46,701 nt of DNA, taken from positions 1 to 46,701 of the forward strand of contig NZ_JAGRPF010000009.1 in NCBI RefSeq assembly GCF_020439865.1, given 5' to 3'. The stretch comes from Prosthecobacter sp. Its GTDB lineage: Bacteria > Verrucomicrobiota > Verrucomicrobiia > Verrucomicrobiales > Verrucomicrobiaceae. A program made the position numbers and the translations under genes. A model generated the notes under the pieces. That model was not told the DNA's origin and did no database searches. It saw only the letters and a program-made list of their open reading frames with translations. Of the stretch, positions 9,361 to 18,697 are shown in pieces. Numbering within the stretch: the first letter of the stretch is position 1; each line of letters begins with the position of its first letter.

Positions 9361-11364
9361 ATGAAGTCCCTCCAACTCTTCCTCCTTGCCACGCTCGGTT
9401 CCAGCGCGTTTGCCGCCGAAGGTCTCACGCCGCTCAAGTACAACAACCCCGGTCTCGTCGTTGATCTCGGCGTTGGTCTGTGGGCCTGGCCCATGCCGAT
9501 GGACTTCGATGGCGATGGCGACCTCGATCTCGTGGTGAACTGCCCGGACAAGCCCTACAACGGCATCTACTTTTTCGAAAACGCCAGCGGCGACACCGCA
9601 AAGAACAATATGCCCGTCTTCAAACCGGCGAAGCGCATCAGCAAAGGCGCGCAGAACGTGCAGGTGAGTTACATCGACGGCAAACCAGTCGTGCTGACGC
9701 CCGGCAATGTGCATCCCGATTTCCTCAAGACGGGCATTGAGCAGCAGGAGAAGCTTGGCCCGCCGGTGAACGTCCACATGAACAAGGTGCGCGGCAACAT
9801 GTGGCGCATGATCGATTACGATGGCGATGGCAAAAACGATCTCGTCGTCGGGATCGGTGACTGGACCGAATACGGCTGGGACAACGCCTACACCGAGAAC
9901 GGGCGCTGGATGAACGGTCCGCTGCGCGGCTACGTGTATCTGCTGAGCAACACCGGCACGAACGAGGCGCCGAAGTATGACAAACCGAAGAAGATCATGG
10001 CCACCGACCGGCCCGTGGAGACCTTTGGCTGGCCCTCGCCGAACTTCGGCGACTTCGACGGCGACGGCGATCTCGATCTGCTCTGCGGCGAGTTCCTCGA
10101 TGGCTTTACCTATTTCCAAAACACCGGCACGCGCATGAAACCGAAGTATGCGCTCGGCATTCATCTCAAGGCCGACACGGGCCGCTACCTGACGATGGAT
10201 CTCGAAATGATCACGCCAACCGCGATCGACTGGGACAAGGATGGCGATCTCGATCTCATCTGCGGCGACGAGGACGGCCGCGTGGCTTTCATCGAGCACA
10301 CAGGCAAGTATGACAACAAGGCGCCCATCTATGCCGAGCCGCGCTATTTTCAGCAGGAGGCGGATCAGGTGAAGTTCGGCGCGCTCGCCACGCCTGTCGG
10401 CTTTGACTGGGATGGCGATGGCGACACCGACATCATCTGCGGCAATACCGCCGGTTATGTCGCCTTCATTGAAAACCTTAGCGGCAAAGGCGTCGAAACA
10501 CCGAAGTGGGCCGCGCCCGTTCGCCTCGAAGCCGAGGGCAAGGTCATCCGTCCCATGGCCGGTCCGAACGGGTCGATTCAGGGGCCGTGTGAAGCCAAGT
10601 GGGGCTACACGACGCAAACCGTGGCCGATTGGGATCACGACGGCCTGCCTGACCTGCTGCTCAACTCCATTCTCGGCAATGTTGTGTGGTATAAGAATAT
10701 CGGCACACGTCAGAAGCCGAAACTCGCCGCCGCGCAGCCCATCGAAGTCGAATGGAACGGCGAGCAGCCGCATCTCGCCTACGGCTGGTTGCGTCCCGAT
10801 GGCAAAGCCTTGCTCACGCAGTGGCGCACCACGCCAGTCGGTATCGATTGGAACAAGGATGGCCTCACCGATCTCGTCATGCTCGATCAGGAAGGCTACC
10901 TCGCCTTCTTCGAGCGTGCGAAACTGGGCGACAAACTCATCCTTAAACACCCGCAACGGGTGATTTGCGCTTCGAAAGAAGCGAAAGCCCCGGGCTTAAT
11001 CGACAAAGCGCTCGAGCATCTCAAAGTGAAGACACCCGTCGCCATGAAACCCGGCGAGTCTCTTCGCTTGAATGGCGGCATCGCCGGCAAGAGCGGTCGT
11101 CGCAAGATTTGCATCATGGACTGGGATCAGGACGGCAAGCTCGACATCCTGCTCAACTCCGCGAACGCCAACTTCCTCCGTCAGACCGGCAGCGAAGGCG
11201 GTCAGTGGTTCTTCGCCGACATGGGCCTCCTCTCCGACGCCAACATCGAAGGCCACGACGTGAGTCCGACCACCGTCGATTTCAATGACGACGGTCTACC
11301 TGATTTCGTCGGCGGCGCTGAAGACGGGCATCTCTATTACCTGCGGAATCCGAAGGCGAAGTGA
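9361..11364 (+). CDS. Secreted FG-GAP/VCBS repeat beta-propeller protein
   Basis: 667 residues. The start is placed at the ATG that opens a signal peptide (MKSLQLFLLATLGSSAFA); the frame extends 68 codons upstream, but only through the end of the previous gene. At least nine calcium-loop motifs of the DxDxDGxxD type are visible, including DFDGDGDLDL (twice), DYDGDGKNDL, DWDKDGDLDL, DWDGDGDTDI, DWDHDGLPDL, DWNKDGLTDL, DWDQDGKLDI and DFNDDGLPDF. This is the integrin-like FG-GAP/VCBS propeller pattern. Such proteins are extracellular or periplasmic and bind calcium; they often bind ligands or glycans rather than act as enzymes. It lies 14 bp after the isomerase-like gene. Its specific ligand is unknown. 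Confidence 0.85.
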   Translation: MKSLQLFLLATLGSSAFAAEGLTPLKYNNPGLVVDLGVGLWAWPMPMDFDGDGDLDLVVNCPDKPYNGIYFFENASGDTAKNNMPVFKPAKRISKGAQNVQVSYIDGKPVVLTPGNVHPDFLKTGIEQQEKLGPPVNVHMNKVRGNMWRMIDYDGDGKNDLVVGIGDWTEYGWDNAYTENGRWMNGPLRGYVYLLSNTGTNEAPKYDKPKKIMATDRPVETFGWPSPNFGDFDGDGDLDLLCGEFLDGFTYFQNTGTRMKPKYALGIHLKADTGRYLTMDLEMITPTAIDWDKDGDLDLICGDEDGRVAFIEHTGKYDNKAPIYAEPRYFQQEADQVKFGALATPVGFDWDGDGDTDIICGNTAGYVAFIENLSGKGVETPKWAAPVRLEAEGKVIRPMAGPNGSIQGPCEAKWGYTTQTVADWDHDGLPDLLLNSILGNVVWYKNIGTRQKPKLAAAQPIEVEWNGEQPHLAYGWLRPDGKALLTQWRTTPVGIDWNKDGLTDLVMLDQEGYLAFFERAKLGDKLILKHPQRVICASKEAKAPGLIDKALEHLKVKTPVAMKPGESLRLNGGIAGKSGRRKICIMDWDQDGKLDILLNSANANFLRQTGSEGGQWFFADMGLLSDANIEGHDVSPTTVDFNDDGLPDFVGGAEDGHLYYLRNPKAK

Positions 11365-11438
11365 AGAATGCTTGGTTTGGATATTTGAACGTAGCCGATA
11401 ACATTTGGCTTCGCCTAGCTCATTGATTAGCCTGATGA

Positions 11439-12404
11439 GTGAATTCTGATATAACCACTCCATCCAGCCCGGAATTTTGGGAGCATTGGGCCATGATAGG
11501 CGCTGTTGATGAAACTGTAGAGTTTCTCAACAGATGTCTTAATCCGTCCTTCTTCAAAAGGGTTACTCTCATCGAAATGAGTCAGAGATTGAGGCAGTTT
11601 TACGATCTGCCTTGGAACACGCTCGAACTCAACGAGACCGAAATCAGCATGTCTCTCGACTTCCATCGAGCATGGATGCATCACAGTTGCCTTCGAGATT
11701 TGGCATCACTAGACAGAGGATACCTAATGTTTTTGATTTCGCCGTTCGTGTGCGAAAGGTTGGAGGAGCACCCAAACGACTTGTTTAACAAATATGGAAG
11801 CTGCGAGAGACTGACGCACAGAGTCATCCGAGCGCTCAGGCTGCTCAAGGAAGGCGATTTTTGCACCACTTCTTCATTTGCACTGCACCCCGATAGTGGA
11901 CGTTCCGGTGGGACAATGGTATCTGCGGGCGGGCTGCCCCATGAAACCCGCTCGTTTAGCCCAAATGACTGTGAATTGTTCGAGCGCTTGATGCAGATTC
12001 CCGATCAAGGCAAAGAATCTTATAGAACGGCCTTGGACTTTTTTGAAGCCTCATTCCGCACAAGTGGAATAAACCGTTTTCTCATGTTGGTAACCACGTT
12101 GGAAGCCATCCTCAATTCTGGCAAAGATCAAATTCGCCAAACGTTTTCAAGACATGGAGCGCTTATCATGGCGGCAGGAGATTTGGAGCGCTTTAGGGTT
12201 TCTTATAAGCTCATGAAGAAGGCATATGATGTTCGGTCAGAGTTGGTCCATGGAGGCGCACACAAGTCAGTGCCGCCTGAGGTAATGAATGCGGTTTCCG
12301 AGTGCGCACGAAAGGCGCTTGTGATGTGGATATCAAATCCCGTTTCGAAGCATGAATTGTCCGAGCGTTTCATCGAGATGGGATTTAGCCAAAAGCTGTT
12401 CTGA
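11439..12404 (+). CDS. Apea-like HEPN domain protein (possible RNase/defence gene)
   Basis: 321 residues from a GTG; the overlapping ATG at 11435 hits a stop at once, and the next in-frame ATG is at 11493. The C-terminal quarter matches the Apea-like HEPN pattern: a helix around FLMLVTTLEAIL, an RxxF/SRHGAL helix, then YDVRSELVHGG. R266 and H271 form the Rx4H motif that HEPN ribonucleases use for catalysis. The N-terminal two thirds are not recognised. Known HEPN proteins act in toxin-antitoxin, abortive infection and CRISPR systems, usually by cutting RNA. The gene and its leader are clearly richer in A/T, with codon use unlike all neighbours (many AAA, TTT, ATA codons), which suggests recent transfer. 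There is no antitoxin or mobility gene beside it. Start choice is uncertain. Confidence 0.7.
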   Translation: MNSDITTPSSPEFWEHWAMIGAVDETVEFLNRCLNPSFFKRVTLIEMSQRLRQFYDLPWNTLELNETEISMSLDFHRAWMHHSCLRDLASLDRGYLMFLISPFVCERLEEHPNDLFNKYGSCERLTHRVIRALRLLKEGDFCTTSSFALHPDSGRSGGTMVSAGGLPHETRSFSPNDCELFERLMQIPDQGKESYRTALDFFEASFRTSGINRFLMLVTTLEAILNSGKDQIRQTFSRHGALIMAAGDLERFRVSYKLMKKAYDVRSELVHGGAHKSVPPEVMNAVSECARKALVMWISNPVSKHELSERFIEMGFSQKLF

Positions 12405-12440
12405 TTGCTCGTCGATTTGGTTGATTACGATTCGCTGACA

Positions 12441-13193
12441 ATGACTCTCATCGAACTCCTCGCCCTCGCCGCCGCCGGATGCACGGCGGGTGCGATCAAT
12501 GCGGTCGCGGGCGGTGGGACGCTGGTGACGTTTCCGGTGCTGCTGATGTGCGGCACGCCGCCGGTGATGGCGAACGTGACAAGCACGGTCGGGCTGGTCA
12601 TCGGCACGGCGGGAAGCATCGTGAGTTTCCGCAAGCATCTGCGGGCGATCCGGCACTGGCTGGTGTGGTTCATTCCGGTGGGCGTGATCGGCGCGGCGAT
12701 CGGAAGCTGGCTGCTCACGAAGACGACGGACGACCAGTTCTCGAAGCTCATTCCGTTCCTCGTGCTGTTCGCCACGGTGCTGTTTTTTCTTCAGGGCTTT
12801 CTGCGCAAGTCGGCGACGGAGACGAAGTCGAAAGCGCTGTGGTTTTCCATCGCGCTGCAACTGCCCGTGGCGATCTATGGCGCGTTTTTCGGTGCCGGGA
12901 TCGGCATTCTGATGCTGGCGTCGTTCGGGTTCATGGGCATGACGCACATCCATGAGATGAACGCGCTGAAGAACCTGCTAGGCAGCCTCATCAACGTCGT
13001 AGCTGCCCTTTGGTTCATCTCGGCGGGCATGGTGAACTGGCCGCAGGCGCTGACGCTCACGGCGGGCGCACTGGTGGGCTATTACTTCGGAGCGCACTAC
13101 TCGCAGCGCATCGAACCACGTCGCGTGCGGCATCTGATCACGGCGATCGGCTTCATCATTTCGATCGTCATGTTCTGGAAGCAGTTTGGCTGA
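12441..13193 (+). CDS. TSUP family (TauE/SafE) membrane permease
   Basis: 250 residues from the ATG at 12441. A TTG at 12405 directly abuts the HEPN stop and would add 12 polar residues in front of the first membrane segment, so it is less likely. The opening has the family signature GAINAVAGGGTLVTFPVLL followed by PPxxANVTSTV and a basic cytoplasmic loop (SFRKHL). The pattern then repeats in the second half, giving about eight hydrophobic segments. Known members export or import sulfite, sulfoacetate, taurine-derived or other organic anions across the inner membrane. The gene converges on the Gfo/Idh gene with only 3 bp between stop codons. The substrate is unknown. A role in exporting sulfite released from sulfated glycans is speculative. 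Confidence 0.85.
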   Translation: MTLIELLALAAAGCTAGAINAVAGGGTLVTFPVLLMCGTPPVMANVTSTVGLVIGTAGSIVSFRKHLRAIRHWLVWFIPVGVIGAAIGSWLLTKTTDDQFSKLIPFLVLFATVLFFLQGFLRKSATETKSKALWFSIALQLPVAIYGAFFGAGIGILMLASFGFMGMTHIHEMNALKNLLGSLINVVAALWFISAGMVNWPQALTLTAGALVGYYFGAHYSQRIEPRRVRHLITAIGFIISIVMFWKQFG

Positions 13194-13196
13194 TAA

Positions 13197-14558
13197 TCAC
13201 GCCAGCTTCCACGGGCCGCGCATTGGACGCGTGAGCATCGCGGAGGCCTCGGCATCGTCGATGATCTGCTCTGTTTTCGGATCCCAGCGCAATTTGTCGC
13301 GGTGGAGGCGCAGGCCGATGTTCGCCAGATGTGCGATGGTGATGCTGCGATGCGCATACTCGATGGGCGCGGCAGGTTTTGCGCCATCGCGAATGGCGTC
13401 GATGAAGTTGCGGAAGTGGTCCTTGCTCTCGTAGAGGCGCACGTCGCCCTCGGCGAGCGGCTTGCGCAGTTCGACCGGCTTGATCTCCAGTTTGCCGCGT
13501 GTGCAGAGGACGCTGCCGTTTTCACCTTCAAAGGAAATGCCCGAGCCGAAGTCCTGCTTGTCGGCCACGCGGACGGTCGTGTCATCCCCGTAGCGATAGG
13601 CGAACGAAAACGTCGGCGGCGTGGTGTAGATGCCGCCCGGTGCGGGCCAGGTCGCCTTCAGATCGAAAAACTCTTCCGGGCCGCTCTCATCCATGCCGAG
13701 CGCCCACTGCACGATGTCGAGGTGATGTGCGCCGAAGTCGGTGATGTTGCCGCCGGAGTAATCGTAGAACCAGCGCCAGTTCGAGTGCAGCCGAGCCGGG
13801 CAGAACGGCGCTTCAGGCGCAGGGCCAAGCCAGAAGTCGTAGTTCAAACCTTCGGGCGCGGCCGTGGGTTCGATTTGTGCGGCGCAGCCGTTGTTGTCGC
13901 GGTTGTCGCTCGCGAGGCCGACGCGGATTTGCTTCAGCTTGCCCAGCTTGCCGTTGCGCACGTATTCGCAGGCCATGCGGAAGTGGATGTCGCTGCGCTG
14001 CTGGCTTCCGGTCTGCCACACGACGCCGCTCTTGCGCACGACATCGCTCATGAAGCGTCCCTGACCGATGGTGAGACTGAGCGGCTTCTCGCAGTAGATG
14101 TGCTTCTTGGCTCGTGCCGCGGCCACGGCCTGCAAGGCGTGCCAGTGGTCCGGTGTGGCAATCTGCACGGCGTCCACGTCCGCACGTGCGAGCACCTCGC
14201 GGAAGTCCTCATGCACAGCGCAGCCTTTGGTGTCGTAGGTCGTGTCCACAAGCCGGCGTGCGGGTTCACGACCCAACGTGTGGGCCTTCTTGATGATGCC
14301 TTTGTTATATCGATCCGACTCGCGCTCCACATCGCACACCGCCATGACCTGCACGCGTTCGTCCTGAAGGAAATTCTTCACCACGTCCGTGCCACGACCG
14401 CCGCAGCCGATGAGTGCCAGCGTGGTGCGGTTCGACGGGGCCACCGCACCGTCCTTTCCGAGCGCCGAGGATGGGATGATCGTCGGAAACCCGAGCGCCG
14501 CGCCTGCGGCGGAGCATTGTTGGAGGAAACGACGACGGGTGGCGGCTGAGGTGTTCAT
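13197..14558 (-). CDS. Tat-exported Gfo/Idh/MocA family oxidoreductase
   Basis: 453 residues. The N-terminus is a twin-arginine signal (ATRRRFLQQCSAAGAALG), so the folded protein with its nucleotide is probably exported. The Rossmann motif is IGCGGRG. The family EKP motif is E157-K158-P159 and carries the usual catalytic-region lysine. The second half is the alpha/beta dimerisation domain. Known relatives oxidise or reduce sugars or cyclitols with tightly bound NAD(P); exported examples such as glucose-fructose oxidoreductase recycle the cofactor internally. It is divergent from the SHD1 gene, and 117 bp separate the two starts. Together with the DUF1080 and TIM-barrel genes further right, it may belong to envelope sugar oxidation chemistry. 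Substrate is not predictable. Confidence 0.88.
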   Translation of the reverse strand: MNTSAATRRRFLQQCSAAGAALGFPTIIPSSALGKDGAVAPSNRTTLALIGCGGRGTDVVKNFLQDERVQVMAVCDVERESDRYNKGIIKKAHTLGREPARRLVDTTYDTKGCAVHEDFREVLARADVDAVQIATPDHWHALQAVAAARAKKHIYCEKPLSLTIGQGRFMSDVVRKSGVVWQTGSQQRSDIHFRMACEYVRNGKLGKLKQIRVGLASDNRDNNGCAAQIEPTAAPEGLNYDFWLGPAPEAPFCPARLHSNWRWFYDYSGGNITDFGAHHLDIVQWALGMDESGPEEFFDLKATWPAPGGIYTTPPTFSFAYRYGDDTTVRVADKQDFGSGISFEGENGSVLCTRGKLEIKPVELRKPLAEGDVRLYESKDHFRNFIDAIRDGAKPAAPIEYAHRSITIAHLANIGLRLHRDKLRWDPKTEQIIDDAEASAMLTRPMRGPWKLA

Positions 14559-14618
14559 GGCTCAGACATAAACGGAGCTTTTCATTGAGTTGATCATACA
14601 AGGAATCCAGAAAAAACC

Positions 14619-14648
14619 TTGACGGTCATCGATTAAACACAGCATTAT
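14619..14648 (+). promoter_or_regulatory. Sigma-70-like promoter for the SHD1 gene
   Basis: TTGACG (14619-14624) and CATTAT (14643-14648) are separated by 18 bp in the A/T-rich gap between the divergent Gfo/Idh and SHD1 genes. They match the -35 consensus at five of six positions and the -10 consensus at four of six. Transcription would begin near 14655, giving a leader of about 20 nt before the ATG at 14676. Confidence 0.5.
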
Positions 14649-14675
14649 CCAGTGAATCATCTCCGCATCCTGCCT

Positions 14676-15380
14676 ATGAAAACACACCTTATGCTCAGCC
14701 TGTGCGTATTGGCGGCCTCCGCGCTTTCCGCACGCGAATTTACTGACCAGCAGGGCCGCAAACTCGATGCTGAGGTTGTAGCAGTGGCCGGTGACCAAGT
14801 TTCCCTCAAACGAGCCGCTGATGGGCGTGCCTTCACGGTGCCGGTCGCCACTTTCTCCGCAGCGGACCAAGGTTTTATCAAGGAGTGGGGGCTTGCGAAT
14901 CAAAAGTACAGCTTCGACGTCACCTATGAAAAGAAGAAGGTTGACTCCACCAAGAAGAAATTTGGGGCGGAGTTGATGACGACGGAAACCTGGAGTTACA
15001 AGATCGCACTGCGCAACCGCCTCCCAGTAGAGATTCAGAACCTGAGGGTGGATTACTGGGTCTTCAAGAAGGAGGACCAAGGCAAGGGCAAAGGAACGGC
15101 CCGCGTCGCCGCGTCAGGATCCAACAAAGTTGATTCACTGAAGGGATCTGGCACGCATTCGTTTGACTCTCTTCCGGTGAGTTTGAACAAGACGCAGTTG
15201 GAGGGGAACTTCATTTACATAGACGGCACACGTCCTCGTTTCGCTGACGCGATGGGCGGCCTTGTCGTCCGTGTTTTTGATCCGAAAAATCGCGAAGTCT
15301 TCTCTTACGCATCTGACAACAACCTTCTGCCTGCAGCCGCCGGACAGACGCGTGGCAGCGCTTCGAACGCAGGGAACTGA
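14676..15380 (+). CDS. Secreted SHD1-domain protein
   Basis: 234 residues. The ATG at 14676 starts a signal peptide (MKTHLMLSLCVLAASALSA); the frame opens 8 codons earlier. Directly after the signal comes a single SHD1-like module, REFTDQQGRKLDAEVVAV, then VSLKRADG-type strands and VPVATFSAADQGFIKEW (about residues 18-72). This motif is widespread in secreted proteins of Planctomycetes and Verrucomicrobia. The rest (about 80-234) is a lysine-rich beta domain that I do not recognise. Transcription is bracketed by a promoter upstream and a strong hairpin terminator 47 bp after the stop, so it is probably a single-gene unit. Function unknown; a periplasmic protein- or wall-binding role is a guess. 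Confidence 0.8.
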   Translation: MKTHLMLSLCVLAASALSAREFTDQQGRKLDAEVVAVAGDQVSLKRAADGRAFTVPVATFSAADQGFIKEWGLANQKYSFDVTYEKKKVDSTKKKFGAELMTTETWSYKIALRNRLPVEIQNLRVDYWVFKKEDQGKGKGTARVAASGSNKVDSLKGSGTHSFDSLPVSLNKTQLEGNFIYIDGTRPRFADAMGGLVVRVFDPKNREVFSYASDNNLLPAAAGQTRGSASNAGN

Positions 15381-15395
15381 CTGCTGACTTCGCGT

Positions 15396-15424
15396 TTGAC
15401 GCGTCGGAACTTGTCCGCTGATAT
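15396..15424 (+). promoter_or_regulatory. Possible promoter for mfd
   Basis: TTGACG (15396-15401) and TGATAT (15419-15424) are spaced by 17 bp. The -35 is good, the -10 is weak. Transcription would start near 15431, inside the terminator hairpin, so the mfd message could escape full termination because its 5' arm is incomplete. Sequence-based suggestion only. Confidence 0.3.
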
Positions 15425-15426
15425 GC

Positions 15427-15459
15427 AGCGCCGGGTGAAATTACCCGGCGCTTTGTTTT
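15427..15459 (+). terminator. Rho-independent terminator after the SHD1 gene
   Basis: A perfect 10-bp stem AGCGCCGGGT / ACCCGGCGCT (15427-15436 and 15443-15452) with a 6-nt loop GAAATT is followed by TTGTTTT. It is the clearest terminator in the window. It ends the SHD1 transcript and shows that the TTG at 15458, which opens the mfd frame, is inside the U-tract and unlikely to be the start codon. Confidence 0.85.
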
Positions 15460-15493
15460 GGAACCCGTCAAAAACGCGCCCAAACCCCGCGGT

Positions 15494-18400
15494 GTGAGGA
15501 AGACCGCGAAGCGCCAACCACCACCCCCGTCCGGGCGTGCGCGGGGGGATGCGCTTGGCCTGGTGGATGTGACATTGGCTTCAGACGCGTTCCGGCACAG
15601 GCTGGCTGAAGACCGCATTGTGCTGGACCACGTGACGCCGCAGGCCTTTGGTTTCGCAGCGGCGCTCATCGCGCGGCATGTGGAGAAGGCGCTGCCGGAG
15701 CGCCGTGTTTGGATTCTCTGCGCCGATGTAAAAACGCAGGATCACGTGCATGCCGAGCTCGGTGTGTGGCAGTGCCCCGCACTGTATTTTCCACGTCTCG
15801 GGCATGTGGTAAATGATGCGCTCGTTGATCCTGAACTGCTGGCGGAGCGGGCGGGCGTGCTAGGGAGCATGATGGAGGGAAATGCGCCGATCATGGTGCT
15901 TTGCGCGGACAGTCTGGACGAGCCCGCGCCTGCGCTGGACGAGATTTCCAGCCAGCGACGCATGCTGACGGTGGGATCGAAGCTGGATGTGGAGGATCTG
16001 CTGCAGGACTTGAACGAAGCGGGCTATGAGCGCGTGCCCGTGGTCACTGAGCGCGGTCAGTTTGCGCGACGCGGCGGCATCGTGGACTTCTATTCGTGGC
16101 AGGCGGAGGAACCGCTGCGGTTGGAGTTTTTCGACGACGAGATCGAGTCCATCCGCGCGTTCGACCTGCACAACCAGTCGTCCGTCAGGCGGATGGAGAG
16201 CGCCGGAGTCATCCTGCAGATGAGCGACAATGCGGAGGAAGCCTCGCGGGTGCGCGAGCATCTGCGCCCGGATGATTTTGTCGTCACGATCGACTGCGAT
16301 GCCGAGGCCCATGCCCGCATTCTCAGCGGCGCCTCGCCTGCGGAAGGCGTGGAAGATTTCTCAGCCGCCATTCATGAGAATCCGCTGGGTGTATTCGACG
16401 CGTCGGACTTCGTGCTGCACGAGGCGCGGCGCGAGCATTTCGCAAGGCAGATTCGGGAATGGCATGAGACCGGATGGCGCTCGGTCATATTCTTCCACAA
16501 TGAGGCGGAGCGTGAACGCTTTGCCGAATTGCAGAGCGGTCTTCCTTCATCACTGGAGACGAAACTGGGCTTGCTCTATCGAGGATTCACCGTTCCGGCG
16601 GCCAAAATCGCGGTGCTGACCGGCGCGGAAATCTTCGGGCGCCATCAGCAGATCCGCCGCGTGCGAGGATCCAAGCTCGACGAGGCCGAGGTGCTGCGGA
16701 AGGCGCGCGACGTGATGCGCGATCTGCGCGAGGGCGACATCGTCGTGCACGCCGAGCACGGCGTGGCGCGTTTCGGGGGCATCGAGGTGCGAGACACAGG
16801 CAAGCGTGAGGAAGTGCTCGTGCTACACTATGCGGATGGTGCGAAACTCTTTGTGCCTGTCGCACACACGCATTTGGTGACGCGCTATGTCGGTGTGGGC
16901 GGCAAGGCTCCCGCGTTGAGCAAACTTAGCGAGGCGCGCTGGCAGAAGACACGCAAAAGCGCGGAGAAGAGCGTGGAGGATTTCGCCGCGCGCATGCTCA
17001 GCGTTGCGGCGGAGCGACAGACGTTGAAAGCCTACTCCCATCAGCCCGACACGAAGTGGCAGGTCGAATTTGAGGAGTCCTTCTTGTATCATGAGACGCC
17101 GGACCAGCTCCGCAGCGTGGAGGAGATCAAGCGAGACATGGAGGCCGAGAAACCGATGGACCGCCTGCTATGCGCCGACGTGGGCTTTGGCAAAACAGAG
17201 GTCGCCATTCGTGCGGCGTTCAAAGCCGTCATGGGTGGCAGGCAGGTGGCGATCCTGGTTCCCACAACTGTCCTGGCCCGTCAGCATTGGGAGAACATCC
17301 GCCAGCGCATGAGCGAGTTTCCTGTGACCGTCGAAATGCTCTGCCGACTCACGCCCGCGAACCGTGAACGCGAAATTCTGCGGGGCATCACCGAAGGGAC
17401 GGTGGACATCGTCGTCGGCACGCACCGTGTCATTTCGAAGGATGTGCGGTTCAAGAACCTCGGTCTCGCGGTGATCGACGAGGAACAGCGCTTCGGGGTG
17501 AAGCACAAGGAGAAGTTCAAAGAGCTCTTTCGTCTCGTCGATGTGCTGACGCTCAGCGCCACGCCGATTCCGCGCACGCTCTACCTCGCGCTCATGGGCA
17601 TGCGAGACATGAGCACCATCGAGACACCACCGCCGAACAAGCAGGCCGTGCAGACGATGATCTGCCCCTACGACGAACGCACGATCAAACAGGCCGTCGA
17701 GGCCGAAATCGAGCGCGGCGGCCAGGTGTTCTTCCTTCATAACCGCGTGATGACGATCGAGAAGGTCGCTCAGCGAATCCGCGATCTTTGTCCGAAAGCC
17801 CGGGTCATCATCGGCCATGGTCAGATGGACAGCGAACTTTTGGAGGATGTGATGCACACCTTCGTCGATGGCGGAGCCGACGTGCTGGTCTGCACGACGA
17901 TCATCGAAAGCGGTGTCGATATTCCGAATGCGAACACGATCATCATCGACCGTGCGGATCGCTTCGGGCTCGCCGATTTGTATCAATTGCGAGGTCGAGT
18001 CGGACGCGGTGGTGTGCAGGCGCATGCGTATCTGCTGCTGCCGCGTGATGCCGTGACGGCGGGTGATGCACGCAAGCGGGTGAACGCCATCAAGCAGTAT
18101 GCGGGACTCGGCAGCGGCTTCAAAATCGCGCTGCGCGATCTGGAAATCCGCGGTGCGGGCAATCTTCTCGGCACGGAGCAGAGCGGGCACATCGCAGCGG
18201 TGGGATTTGATTTGTACTGCCAGATGCTCAAGCAAAGCGTCGCCCGCATGCAGGGGCGCCGCGTGGCGCGACCGGTGGAGGTCGGGCTGCGCACCGACTT
18301 CCTCGTCACGAACGAAGCCATGATGGTGCAGGCGGAACGAACGGCCACGCCGGCTTTCCTTCCGTCCACCTTTATCGAAGATCTCAAGTTGCGCATCACC

Positions 18401-18697
18401 GCCTACCGCCAGGTCGGCGAGATCATGACGCGAAAGGAACTCGAAGAGCTCGAGGCTCAGTGGCGCGACCAGTTTGGTGAGAAGCTGCCACATGCTGTCA
18501 CCAATCTGCTCACCTGTGCCGCAATCCGGCTGGCGGCCGCACATGCCGGCATCAGCGATGTCGAGATCAAGGACCGGAAGCTCATGCTTTCGCGCAACGG
18601 CAAGTTTGTGATGATTCAGGGCAAGTTCCCGCGCCTCAGCTCCAGAGAAGGTCACAAACAGCTCGCAGAGACTCTGACGATGCTGCGGACGCTGTGA
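15494..18697 (+). CDS. mfd: Transcription-repair coupling factor Mfd
   Basis: About 1,067 residues from the GTG at 15494. The frame opens at a TTG (15458) inside a terminator, and GTGs at 15563 and 15569 are further options. Residue numbers below count from 15458. Order of domains: UvrB-like N-terminal module, CarD-like RNA-polymerase-interacting domain ([18 protein letters not shown], near 425), DEAD-box translocase with Walker A GFGKTE (near 575) and DEEQ box (near 672), [13 protein letters not shown], then helicase C with the GRVGRGG arginine-finger region, and a C-terminal TRCF domain. Mfd removes RNA polymerase stalled at DNA damage and recruits UvrA. Slightly short for the family (E. 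coli Mfd is 1,148). It converges on the patatin gene, and the two stop codons abut. Confidence 0.97.
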   Translation: MRKTAKRQPPPPSGRARGDALGLVDVTLASDAFRHRLAEDRIVLDHVTPQAFGFAAALIARHVEKALPERRVWILCADVKTQDHVHAELGVWQCPALYFPRLGHVVNDALVDPELLAERAGVLGSMMEGNAPIMVLCADSLDEPAPALDEISSQRRMLTVGSKLDVEDLLQDLNEAGYERVPVVTERGQFARRGGIVDFYSWQAEEPLRLEFFDDEIESIRAFDLHNQSSVRRMESAGVILQMSDNAEEASRVREHLRPDDFVVTIDCDAEAHARILSGASPAEGVEDFSAAIHENPLGVFDASDFVLHEARREHFARQIREWHETGWRSVIFFHNEAERERFAELQSGLPSSLETKLGLLYRGFTVPAAKIAVLTGAEIFGRHQQIRRVRGSKLDEAEVLRKARDVMRDLREGDIVVHAEHGVARFGGIEVRDTGKREEVLVLHYADGAKLFVPVAHTHLVTRYVGVGGKAPALSKLSEARWQKTRKSAEKSVEDFAARMLSVAAERQTLKAYSHQPDTKWQVEFEESFLYHETPDQLRSVEEIKRDMEAEKPMDRLLCADVGFGKTEVAIRAAFKAVMGGRQVAILVPTTVLARQHWENIRQRMSEFPVTVEMLCRLTPANREREILRGITEGTVDIVVGTHRVISKDVRFKNLGLAVIDEEQRFGVKHKEKFKELFRLVDVLTLSATPIPRTLYLALMGMRDMSTIETPPPNKQAVQTMICPYDERTIKQAVEAEIERGGQVFFLHNRVMTIEKVAQRIRDLCPKARVIIGHGQMDSELLEDVMHTFVDGGADVLVCTTIIESGVDIPNANTIIIDRADRFGLADLYQLRGRVGRGGVQAHAYLLLPRDAVTAGDARKRVNAIKQYAGLGSGFKIALRDLEIRGAGNLLGTEQSGHIAAVGFDLYCQMLKQSVARMQGRRVARPVEVGLRTDFLVTNEAMMVQAERTATPAFLPSTFIEDLKLRITAYRQVGEIMTRKELEELEAQWRDQFGEKLPHAVTNLLTCAAIRLAAAHAGISDVEIKDRKLMLSRNGKFVMIQGKFPRLSSREGHKQLAETLTMLRTL

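Noticed and set aside
9241..10956. 571-residue open frame antisense to the FG-GAP gene
   Set aside because: Repeated I-A-I-P/V-D patterns are the antisense of the DxDxDG loops.
11421..12432. Short TGATTA-type repeats near both ends of the AT-rich HEPN islet as possible insertion-site duplications
   Set aside because: Only 6-7 bp match in AT-rich DNA, which is expected by chance; no integrase or terminal inverted repeats.
13302..14549. 415-residue plus-strand frame across the Gfo/Idh gene
   Set aside because: Shadow of the minus-strand oxidoreductase, which has Tat, Rossmann and EKP motifs.
17168..18655. 495-residue frame antisense to mfd
   Set aside because: Lies entirely in mfd helicase codons; no domain.
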